This document shows positions 22,652-32,057 of a stretch of 64,000 nt of DNA, piece by piece (positions within the stretch are counted from its first letter, which is position 1; the number at the start of each line of letters is the position of its first letter). Made by a program: the position numbers and the translations under genes. The stretch is from Rhizophagus clarus (taxonomy: Eukaryota > Glomeromycota > Glomeromycetes > Glomerales > Glomeraceae), in assembly GCA_015698045.1 (NCBI GenBank), contig BLAL01000160.1:62001-126000 (forward strand), written 5' to 3'. Under the pieces are notes generated by a model. The model was not told the DNA's origin. It saw only the letters and a list, made by a program, of their open reading frames with translations, and made no database searches.

Positions 22652-23350
22652 TTATTTTTTCGAACGATAACCCACTACCCTAGCCCTCTTCCTATCAGGT
22701 TCTTCCTCCGCACATGCCCTATCCTTTATTATCCCTACCACCACACTTAAAACCTTTCTCACGCCATTACACAGCGTTTGATATTCCGCGGACTTTTTAT
22801 CCAAAGCATTTTCGGAAAATTCGATGCTTAACGGAAGCTTGCTTCCTTGAGAAATTCTTCTAGGGGTATAGAGCAGGAAGTGCCAGTCTCGAGCTGTTGT
22901 CACTATACCATAGAGATAATCGTAGTCATCCCCATACTCATTGCGCATGGCTTCCAAGCTATCCACAACCAAAGTTCCGTAATTTTTCAGTCTGACTAAT
23001 ATTTCCGTCATACATTGCTTGAAGTGCTCTCTATCTCATACGATTGCAGTGAAAAAAGCGGGATAGTGTCCGTACCATTGGAGTCAATACCATTTTCGCC
23101 AATACTTCCTTCAAACTGCGATACGTCGAAAAGGCCCTTAATTTCTTCTCCTTACAGTCCTTGGCGAAGTCCGCAAGCCTAGAAGCAGGTCCTCTCTTTA
23201 GTCCATCCTGCATAAACTTCTCTTCTGTCATCTTGAGGAAGGTACGGCCATTTATTCTCTCCTTCTCGATTATATCATAGTCTTCCGGTTCAAGCTCCAA
23301 GTCCTCTTCCTTACGCAAGAAGTCTATGAGCTCTTTCGTATTATATTACT
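22652..23350 (-). pseudogene. SAM-domain family protein (Rhizophagus repeated family), internally deleted
   Basis: Two adjacent minus frames. The upstream one (from about 23350 to 23033) reads KELIDFLRKEEDLELEPEDY, NGRTFLKMTEEKFMQDGL and ADFAKDCKEKKLRAFSTYRS, a SAM-type helical domain followed by the linker typical of the family, then a stop. The second (22652-23011) reads MTEILVRLKNYGTLVVDSLE, then jumps from AMRNEY directly to GDDYDYLYGIVTTARDWHF and ends ARVVGYRSKK. In family members as I know them, and in the copy at 34.3-35.2 kb, a further segment lies between those two blocks, so an internal deletion is likely. No start codon is found at the left edge, where a stop interrupts the frame. 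Probably a dead or truncated gene. Confidence 0.7.
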
Positions 23351-23975
23351 TAATTCATTTCCAGTAGCAGTAATGGAGGTGGAAATAGAGGCGGGAGTGT
23401 TAGTTTCAGACATAGTGTTACGTTTTTATAGTAATATTGGCTCGGGTAAAAAATATGTGTTACGTGCCGGCAAAAGGAAAGAAAAAAATAAAGTTTTATT
23501 TCTGGTGGGAACGCGTGTTAATATAGGTTTTTATGTCGCACAGGCATTGCATGGTCCCTTTGGGATCGCAACTACGCCAACAGCATCCAGAAAAATTCTT
23601 CTTCACGTGATTTTTGGCCGGCGTTATGCGGAGTTATGCACTGACATGTGATAGTGCCAGATACGCCAGTGACAAATAGGAGTGTGACAAATATGTTTTT
23701 ACCGGGCGTGAAAAAACTGTCCCTCAGATACTTATGAATAATGGAAGAGTGGAGGTGTGATACGAGTGTGACAAAAATTTTATATGATCACGTGATAGAA
23801 TAATTTTTCTGGGTACCTTTGGTATTATATTGGGACCGCATCATTACACATAACCAGTTTCTCATATACATTTGATAAAATAATACTTATTTATGAAATA
23901 AATCATTGCCAAAAGTCAGCCTACAATACATAAAAATTGCAACTATATCACTATGCATGAATATTTTGTGTTACT
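23351..23975. other. GC-richer spacer between SAM module and inverted header copy
   Basis: Contains a 92-codon plus frame (23373-23651, MEVEIEAGVLVSDIV) with no recognised domain, repeated GTGTGACAAA words (about 23680-23775) and a TGATCACGTGAT palindrome near 23785. It may be an insertion that separates header and SAM parts of the family copy. I cannot name it. Confidence 0.35.
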
Positions 23976-24435
23976 AGTTATAATAGCCATATACATCCTC
24001 CTTTACAAGAATATGGTGACCGTCAATAGCAATATTCTTATTAAAAAAATCTGAAATCAAATTCCCTTCTTCTTGCATAGTAACGTATCTAATAAGTCCA
24101 GAACAAAATGCATAAAGATAAAATAGAATATTTCTAAATGGCTGTAGTAACTGTTACTAAATCTGAATGTAAAGTTTTTTGATCAACATTATTATGTGAG
24201 ATTCTAATGAAGCCTTCAGTAAGGATAATAAGATATTTGAGAGTAATATTGGCTATATTTTATTTTCTGAAATACAAAAGCCTATTGTAAGAAATTTTCG
24301 CTTGCAGTAAACATAACTGATTCCAGAAAGACCCTCTCTGACATATACATACCTCAATTATTTTTTTGTAGAAAGTTGGCTGAACTTCTACATACTTCTA
24401 TATATTTTGCTAGAAAAAAGTTAAGGAGGTATGTG
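23976..24435 (-). pseudogene. inverted third copy of the header-gene 5' region
   Basis: Read on the minus strand, 24430-24290 matches the conserved 5' region at 31690-31790 and 39060-39130: CATACCTCCTTA, GTATGTAGAAGTTCAGCCAA, then GAGGTATGTATAT, then AATTTCTTACAATAGGCTT. The stretch that follows reads NITLKYLIILTEGF where the other copies have the header residues, and ends in the frame MQEEGNLISDFFNKNIAIDG to a TAG at 23976-23978. It faces the SAM fragment at 22652-23350, so header and SAM parts of one gene copy are probably split here. Homology of the header residues is weak. Confidence 0.5.
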
Positions 24436-25181
24436 GTATAATTAGTATTGTTGTCTGATGTTAAGAGTTTCATAAAAGTATATAAAAATGAAAATTTCAA
24501 ATCTTTTCATATGTAGATTTACTCAAAAAATCTATAGTTGGACTCATGATTAGTAATCTCAAAATTGTGAGTTCCTCAGCCCTTCATAATATATACTTTT
24601 GTCATCAATATTTACTTTTATGGTAAGTCTTATGTTACTTATAGAAGGGTTCCAGAATATACTATTAAAAATCCCATCATACACTTTTAAAAAATTTTGA
24701 AAAGTTTCATCATACTGTGACACAAATTTCTTTTTTAGGTGATTATATGTAATGATTTTTGTCATATACTTAATAATCAGCAAAAAAAAATCATTGTATA
24801 CTTAATTAGTAGCAAAAAGATTTTGTTATATACTTGTTTTATAACAAAAAAAGTTTTAGTATATATTTATAATCAAATTATTGTGATTTTATATATAAAA
24901 ATGCTAGAATTGTAATTTCAGCAGTTTTTTTTGTGATTTTTGTCTGAAGTGAAGCAAAGGACTATATATAAGCACACCTATAGCAAAAGTCAGGGGTTCA
25001 AACCAATTATATAATTTTGAGATTTTGCATTGATCATATGTCTATAGGCCTAATCATTCAGAAAATAAAGTTTTTCATTCATAATATATTAGTAAAAAAA
25101 GGCGTAAATACAATTTTTTCTTTTTTTTTAAAAAATTTTAAAAGTTTCGTAAATTTTTAATTATAATTTATATTAAATAAT
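24436..25181. other. spacer with no confident gene
   Basis: A 74-codon minus frame at 24559-24783 (MLIIKYMTKIITYN) resembles no family I know. Around 24890-24930 a short stretch (TATATAAAAATGCTAGAA) resembles the unit of the 15430 array. Nothing else is supported. Confidence 0.35.
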
Positions 25182-26158
25182 ATGGAATATGGCATTTATT
25201 TTAATAGTGATAGTGCAAATAAAAATATTTTGACCATTTTAAAAAAACTGGATAATACTTTTTTTGTCAAAAATTTAAGTATAATAATGAGGAAAATACA
25301 TTAGATAATTTAGATAACTCTAATTATGAAATTGCTGATAATATTAATGATTTTGAAGAAAATTTTAATAAAATGCACTTAAGTAACTTTGAATTTATAG
25401 AAAATTCTAATAATTATATCAATGATGAGGTTTATAATGAAATAAAATTAAAAGAAGATAAAATTTTTGAAAATAGAAAATGTACATGTAATTTTAATTG
25501 TTATGAGAAAATTGGTTATGAATGATTTCTTGCTCACCAAATAGAATTTGAAGGTTTAACCAAAAATATTCTAGATATGGTTATTAAAGACCAACTTTTG
25601 GCCTTCCAACAAGAAGAAAACACAAGAAAAGTAAATGCTAATGATAGAAAAGTTTTATATTTTAGATATTATTTTAATAATAGTCTTCAAATTTATTATA
25701 TCATGTATCAGAATCTTACAGATCTTAGATATACATTTTTAGATAATATAATAAAGCATTTTAAAAAATATGGTCTTGAAGAACGCATATATAGTAATAC
25801 AGAAAGAATTCCAAAAAATATAAAACATGTAAATGTAAATTATGATTTATCATATAAAATATATAATTTTTTAAAATTTATGCAAATATAAATGGCTTAA
25901 CTTTGTCTGAATAAAATTTTAATAAGATATTTATGCCTATCATGTTTCTTTCAATAAGTTTTAGTTATGCATTAATATATTGTGATTATATACAAGCCTG
26001 TAAAGATGAATATAAAGAAGAAACATGTATTTTATCTGAATCAACTTTTTGTAATGTATGGAGAGTTCTAATGCTATTACTTCAATTTATATCTTTAAAA
26101 TCTGACCTATATGAAACATGTGAGACTATGAAATTAGATATCCAATATGCAATAGAAT
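25182..26158 (+). pseudogene. N-terminal part of a repeated transposon-like protein family (truncated)
   Basis: From ATG about 25182 the plus strand, with frameshifts and one in-frame TGA (25522), reads an acidic Asn-rich N terminus, CTCNFNCYEKIGYE, DMVIKDQLLAFQQEEN, NDRKVLYFRYYFNNSLQIYY, LEERIYSNTERIPKNIKHV, YNFLKFMQI, then MPIMFLSISFSYALIYCDYI and YETCETMKLDIQY. I recognise this order as a family repeated many times in Rhizophagus-type genomes; a transposase role is inferred from copy number rather than proven. The frame is cut by the 795-bp element at 26159, and no continuation of the protein is seen after it. Confidence 0.65.
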
Positions 26159-26953
26159 TAAGGATGGTGCCGCAATTGATTTATCAAATCCGCAATATTG
26201 CGGATTTTGGAGTTGAATTGCGGTTAGTGAACCGCAATTCCGCAATTCACCTGATCGGTTTTGGCAGTTTACCGAACCGATTTAATAAAAAAAACGTTCA
26301 CGCAACGTTTTTTTTAATTAATTTAACAAAAAAACGTTGCGAAACGTTTTTTCAAAGTATTTTAATTAATAAAAAACGTTTCGCAACATTTTTTTAATTA
26401 ATTTAACGAAAAAACGTTGCGAAACGTTTTTTCAAAGTATTTTAATTAATAAAAAACGTTTCGCAACATTTTTTTAATTAATTTAAAGAAAAAATGTTGC
26501 GAAACGTTTTTTCAAAGTATATTTAATTAAAAAAAACGTTTCGCAACGTTTTTTAATTAATTTAAAGAAAAAACGTTGCGAAACGTTTTTTTAAAGTATA
26601 TTTAATTAAAAAAAACGTTTCGCAACATTTTTTTAATTAATTTAAAGAAAAAACGTTGCGAAACGTTTTTTCAAAGTATATTTTAATTAAAAAAAACGTT
26701 TCACAACGTTTTTTTGGATTGCTTTAGCAAAATTGCAATTCCGCAAATGTATCACAATTCCGCAAATGTGCCACAATTCCGCAATTATTCCGCAATTGAA
26801 TTGCGGTACTTTGCGGAATTGCGGAATATTTGCGGAATTGCGGACAATTGCGGATTGCGGAATTGCGGATATTTAGGTTTAAAAATCCGCAATGTTCCGC
26901 AATACCGTAAATCGCAATTATTCTGCAATTGCTTATTTGCGGCACCATCCTTA
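26159..26953. mobile_element. 795-bp GCGG-rich TIR element
   Basis: Ends TAAGGATGGTGCCGCAA and, inverted, TTGCGGCACCATCCTTA form perfect 17-bp TIRs. Just inside, both ends are packed with TTCCGCAA / TTGCGGAA words, especially 26720-26940. The centre is an 80-bp array. Flanking 8-mers CAATAGAA and CATTAGAT agree at 6 of 8 positions if the boundary is shifted by one base, so a hAT-like 8-bp duplication is possible but not proven. No coding capacity. Confidence 0.85.
26285..26715. repeat. 80-bp palindromic tandem array
   Basis: Five units at exactly 79-80-bp spacing. Each holds AAACGTTGCGAAACGTTTTT and its inverted partner AAAACGTTTCGCAAC, separated by CAAAGTATTTTAATTAA. Every unit is thus a near-palindrome, and adjacent units can pair with each other. 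Confidence 0.88.
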
Positions 26954-27094
26954 CATTAGATACACAGACAACCCAATTTCAATACAATTATAAGGGCGAG
27001 AGTTTTATACTAGCCGATCAATTGGCAGAACGCTTCACTGCCAATCTAGCTAGTCTGATTATACTTGCCGCCCATATTAATGGAATTGGGAAAA

Positions 27095-27215
27095 TCCCAT
27101 ATCCCATCCCATCCCATATCCCATCCCATATCCCATTATCCCATCTCATTTATTATAATCCCATTTCAATCCCAAATTCCAATCCCATCCATATCCCATA
27201 TTCTATATTCCATCC
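27095..27215. repeat. left subterminal CCCAT array of the hAT element
   Basis: Dense run of CCCATATCCCATCC-type words immediately inside the left TIR. It is mirrored by a GGGAT array at the right end (31195-31300). Subterminal repeats of this kind in hAT elements are commonly transposase-binding sites; that role here is inference. Confidence 0.8.
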
Positions 27216-27222
27216 CATTATA

Positions 27223-27635
27223 CATGAAACCAAAATTGGTTAATTTCAACCTCCAAAATGGTCGAAATGATCGAAATGATTTTGACCTGAGCCCCTCCAA
27301 AAGTTGAAATGGCCGAAATTAGTTCATAGTTATGTGATTTTTATATTAAACAATAATATTAAAATTTAAAGTTAACAATCTCTGCATCCAGTAATCCGAT
27401 TTTTATGATCTTGATGCGGTTGGATTCAGCTCATCGAGAGGATTCCAAGGATATATGCTGCATATCTGTAGCATCAATATTGATGGAGTTATTCACGTTT
27501 AAAATTTGGTATTAAATTATAATTATAAAAATCATATGACTATGACGTAATTTCAACTATTTCGACTTTAATTTCAACTTTTGACCTTCTCAAGTCGAAA
27601 TATTATGACTTTTGGGTTTTAATTTTGACTTCATG
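27223..27635. mobile_element. nested 413-bp TA-flanked element
   Basis: Left end CATGAAACCAAAATT and inverted right end CATGAAGTCAAAATT are flanked by TA on both sides, within the CCCAT array of the hAT element, which resumes immediately after it (ACATCCCATATCCC). Interior words GTCGAAAT and ATTTCGAC repeat in both orientations. Non-coding; Tc1/mariner type inferred from the TA flanks. Confidence 0.75.
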
Positions 27636-27881
27636 TATACATCCCATATCCCATATTCCATGTTCTCCAATTAATTTGATTTTTTTTATTATTAAAAGTT
27701 TTTTTATTATAAAATATATTTTTTATTACAAAATTATAAACCTTTATAATTAAAAATAAAAAATAAAATGTATGTCTATGAATTGTAAAAAAATTCTAAT
27801 ATATTAATAAAATAAAAAAGATATATATAAATAATAATAATCTATAAAATACAATATTTTGTAAATGATAAAAATAAATAA

Positions 27882-30260
27882 TTAAATTGACTCTTCAAAT
27901 CTATCTATTAATTCATCAACATCAAAATTTAAGTCTCCATGGTTCATTATACTTACTTCCTCATCTTTTTCATCTTCTCTATTATTTAATAAACTTGTTG
28001 ATAAATCAATAAAATTTGTAATTTTTAGTTCATTATTATTTACTCCCTCTAAATCTACAGCTTCTTCAATCTCATTAATATCTTTAAAATTAACAAGATT
28101 TTCATCATTTTCATCATCAAATAAATCAATTCCATTATTTATTGATAATGCAACTTGATTTAATGTTTGGTCAAGCTCTTCTAAAGTTATTTCATCATTT
28201 ATATATTTCAGCTCTGATTTTGCATTCATTATAAGATATGAATGCATTTGTGCCATTGCTTGAAGCCGTTTGATGTTAATTCTATTATAAAAGCAAAATA
28301 TTAAATGAAATAACTAAAAAATTTAATGTTTGAATATTCCAAATTTACTTACTTAGTACATCGTTTACTAAGAAACCATCCTAATATGGAAAAAACTCTT
28401 TCACAATCTGCATTATGAGGCATAATTCCATGCATTCTTAATGCAAGTTTCCTAATAGGATCTTCTCTTTTTTTTAGTTCTACAGATGTCCACCAATTAA
28501 TAGGAGTACTAATACCTACCACATATGAATCATCAAAAGGTGGTTCTTTATTTCGATATATACCAAGTTGTATAAGTAAATAATTAGAACTTTCTTTTCC
28601 ACCACCACACTGATTTTTCCAAATATTAATGGCTTCTCTCATTATAACACTTTTAAAAATATTTTGCTAAAAACAAGTTGCTAAAAATTTATATTATAAA
28701 TATATTAGTTACATAAATTTAGACTATTAAATAATATTATTAATATTTTTACCTCGATATTTTGGATGAAGAAAAAAAGCTAATATATATATATTAATGT
28801 CAAATTCTTTTTATCTTTTATTGAAGATAGCAATACATTTTTGTTTAAAATCATGATTTTGAAAAGAAATTGCTGAGATTGCTTGTGCCATTTTAAGTAA
28901 TTCAATAAAGCAGTCAGCCAATGTAGTTGTATTGAGCTCAAGAGCTTTTACAGCATTTTTTGCAAGACCTAATATCATTTTTAATTGTTCAACATCATGC
29001 CAAAATTGTCTATTTTGAATAATAGCTTTAGTTTTAACAGCATTAACAAAAATATCAGGCTGTTCACTAAGAATCTTTATTAAGTAAATTAAAAATATAT
29101 TAGTATATAAAAAAAGGTAAATATAAAATAAAATAGTAAAGAATACTAACAAATTTAATGCTATTTTCTTGACGTAAAATTGATTCACAAACATCCCATG
29201 CTGTACTCTAACATGTTTTAACTGATGATTTTAAATTTCCCTTAGAAAAAGAATTTTTAATTTCATTACGCAATATAGCTCCAGCTCAATGCACATCATA
29301 AAAAAATGAAACAATTTTTTGACAATTTTGAAGTGTTTTTTTTGCCCATTCAATTGAAATTATATCTTTAGTAACTAAATTAATATGATGGACTATACAT
29401 CTGATTGGCATTATATATGGTTACTTATTAGTTATCCTTCTCTTGGCTGATTGTATTGCAGCCTCTCCATCTAAAACAACTGCTATAAATTTGTCTTTTC
29501 CTACATCTTCAATAACTTTAAGCAGTTGCTTTTCATTGAATTCAGCTGTATGACGTTGAAATAAGAAATCCTCAATTGAATATATATATTGGCGTCGATT
29601 AGGAGTTATAATTATGAATGCATAAATACTTTGTCCTAATAGACTGATTCATAAATCAATTCCTAATAATAAAAATTATATTAATACTTTAATAGATATA
29701 TAATAGTAAAATTAAAAAATCCTAACCTAAAGTTAAATTTCTTGATTTATGCAATTTTTCTTCAATTTTTAGCAATATATTAGCTGCTTCTTCATCCAAG
29801 TAAGTAATTGATAAAGCAGTCTGTTTTGGTAATTCATATTCAAAGCATAAACTTTTCACAAAATCTTGAAAAAAGGGAGAATCAACAACAGAAAAAGGTA
29901 TTCCACAGCATACAAAAATGCGTATTAGAGTTTTATTAACTTTTGCAATATTAATTTCATTGCTATTATTTTTTCTATTATTAGTAGATTGTTTAGGAAT
30001 ATCTTCACTTGACATTATATACAAATATTCCATTTTGACGCTATGTGTAACTTTGGGGCATCTTAAAGCCAAGTGTGATTTCATTTCAATTGGCTTTCCA
30101 CGTTTTCAGGATTGTGAGCAATATTTACATATTGCTCCCTTATGAGGATTGTTTAAAATATCTATAACATTAAAGTAATCCCATACTTTATCCTTTTTTT
30201 TACCCAATTTTCTTTGAATTGAATTTTCTGCATCATCTAAAATAGTACTTGTATCATCTA
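27882..30260 (-). pseudogene. hAT transposase with N-terminal BED zinc finger
   Basis: Read on the minus strand from about 30260. It opens with a BED finger (VWDYF, CKYC, then KSHLALRCPK) carrying an in-frame TGA where Trp is expected. Next come IRIFVCCGIPFSVVDSPFF (hAT N-terminal segment, 29722-30084), DKFIAVVLDGEAAIQSAKRR and RCIVHHINLVTKDI (catalytic region, 29360-29520, with two in-frame stops), EQPDIFVNAVKTKAIIQNRQ (about 29070), and the C-terminal dimerisation block INWWTSVELKK with HNADCERVFSILGWFLSKR (28349-28642). After a 70-bp intron an acidic tail follows, ending at 27882. Two to three small introns are probable. In-frame stops make it inactive. Confidence 0.85.
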
Positions 30261-30519
30261 AATTAATATTTAAATAATCTAAATTATTATCTAAAATAAT
30301 ATTTGTATTATCTAAAGTACTACTTTCAGCGCTCTATTAATTAAACTTTTAGTTAGTATCTATAAAGTAAAGAAATACAATTATACTAACATATCATTTT
30401 TAAAATTTTGTAATTATTAAAAAAAAAATTGTGTTTATTTTTTTTCAAAAAAAATGGATTAATTACATTTTTGGTTAGCTATATTTATATTTATTTTATT
30501 ATAAGTAAATTAAGTGATG

Positions 30520-30680
30520 TAAAAAGATTTAAGCCAAATAATTGAAATTAAGCCAAAATATTAAAGCTAAGCCAAATTATTGCAATTAAATAATACAGGA
30601 AATTTTAACAAGCCAAATCATCAGAATAAGTCAAATTATTAAAACTAAGCCAAATTGTTAAAATAAAGCCAAGTTATACT
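30520..30680. repeat. degenerate AAGCCAAAT tandem repeat
   Basis: About seven copies of AAGCCAAATTATTAAAACTA-like units of 19-25 bp, between the transposase start and the 21-bp array. No coding content. Confidence 0.65.
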
Positions 30681-30746
30681 AATGTTTTAGATGTATTATT
30701 TAACAAAAAAACTATTAATTAAAATAAAAAGTAATTATAAATATAA

Positions 30747-30856
30747 AAAATACTTAATATTTAATAAAAAATACTTAATATTTAATAAAAAATACTTAAT
30801 ATTTAATAAAAAATACTTAATATTTAATAAAAAATACTTAATATTTAATAAAAAAT
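30747..30856. repeat. 21-bp tandem repeat
   Basis: Five near-identical copies of AATAAAAAATACTTAATATTT. They produce a repeating (KKYLIFN) open frame that is a by-product of the repeat, not a gene. Confidence 0.88.
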
Positions 30857-31194
30857 GTATCAAAATTACTAAGAATTCAGTATTTAACAAAAAGTGGTTA
30901 AGCTTAGTATTTAATAAAATGGCTTTTTATTCAATAAAAAAGGCTTAGCACTTAAAAAAAAAATTTTTAATTCTAAATTTAAATTTATTAATATACAGTA
31001 TTTTTAATTATTGGGCTATAAATATCTAATATAACAATATTTACAAATCATTAAATATAAAAAAAATTATAAAGAAATAATAAAATATTACTAAAAGTGC
31101 CAAAAAATAAATTTTTTTAAAGATAAACAGTAAAAGAAAAAAATTTTATTCTTAAAAAAATAACAAAATTCATAAATAATTATTGTATATTCAA

Positions 31195-31300
31195 ATGGGA
31201 TTTGGGATAGGATTGGGAATAGGATTTGGGATTGGAATGGGAATGGGATTTGGGATTAGGATTGGGATGGGATTGGAATGGGATGGGACTCCCATTCCAT
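31195..31300. repeat. right subterminal GGGAT array of the hAT element
   Basis: Run of GGGATTTGGGATAGGATTGG-type words, the inverted counterpart of the left array. The minus frame across it encodes only (PIPIPN) repeats and is a by-product. Confidence 0.8.
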
Positions 31301-31477
31301 TTAAATGGGCAGCAAGTATAAGTTTGGTGCAGTGATTACCAGTTTGGAGATTTTCGCTGAGCCACAGATTGTGTGACAAAAAATGCGAATCACACAGTCA
31401 GTTTGTATGACATATACTAAACAGTTCTATTTTTTTTCAGAACGAATATAAGAAAAATGGGAAAGAGTGTCTAATTG

Positions 31478-31786
31478 CAACACAGGACTCTACTGTAAAA
31501 GTAAATATTAACGTCAAAAGCATATGTTATGAAGAGCTGAGGGACTCACACTTTCGAGATCACCAGGCGTAAAGCTAACTATATATCTTCCTGGTAGATC
31601 TCCATGTGAAATGGTTTAAAGATTCCATTTGCATATGCTTTAATGGCATCATATGACAATGCTAATTACGCCTCATACCTCCTTAGCTTTTTCCTAGCAA
31701 GATATAAAGCATGTAGTAGTATGTAGAAGTTCAGCCAACTTTCTGCAAAAAAATTTCCTAAAGGAAATAACGCAAAATAAGGTATG
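31478..31786 (+). promoter_or_regulatory. conserved 5' region of header/SAM gene, copy 1
   Basis: Matches 38815-39120 in order: TTGCAACACAGGAC, AAAGCATATGTTATGAAG, GGTAGATCTCCATGTGAAA, AGATATAAAGCATGTAG, GTTCAGCCAAC, then AAGGTATGTA. Its downstream half was moved to 34220 by the Tigger insertion. Conservation over more than 300 bp of non-coding sequence suggests a retained promoter and leader. Length of the true regulatory part is unknown. Confidence 0.65.
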
Positions 31787-32057
31787 TACAATTAAATTTT
31801 GATATACCGATACTATTAGTTTGGGAAAAAATCATCGGTAGATTGAATTATCGTTATATCATAAAAATCCTATATACCGATATATATATTGTATGTTGAT
31901 CAATATTAGTATAAAAATTTTTTCACATACAAATTTATAAATTTTATAATTTTTATTCATGTAATACAGTTAGTATTTATTTAATATCACATTACAAAGT
32001 TTGGACAAAATTATCTAATGTAATTTATTTCGAACTATTAATATATGATTTTAACAC

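Larger units (their letters stand above)
27060..31320 (-). mobile_element. 4.26-kb hAT transposon with BED-finger transposase (inactive)
   Basis: TIRs: left TATACTTGCCGCCCATATTA, right in reverse TATACTTGCTGCCCATTTAA. Flanking 8-mers AGTCTGAT and AGTTTGGT agree at 6 of 8, consistent with an old hAT 8-bp duplication. The interior on the minus strand encodes a hAT transposase (separate entry), and both subterminal regions hold arrays of CCCAT-type words in opposite orientation. A 413-bp element is nested at the left. The 26954-27059 stretch between this and the preceding element is short host sequence with no recognised gene. Confidence 0.88.

Noticed and set aside
26714..26959. Frames on both strands with RNCG/NSAI repeats
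   Set aside because: Produced by TTCCGCAA iterons of the 795-bp element.
30691..30948. Plus frame with (NKKYLIF) repeats
   Set aside because: Product of a 21-bp tandem repeat within the hAT element; no start context or homology.
31191..31379. Minus frame with (IPNP) repeats, like a proline-rich protein
   Set aside because: It is the GGGAT subterminal array of the hAT element read as codons.
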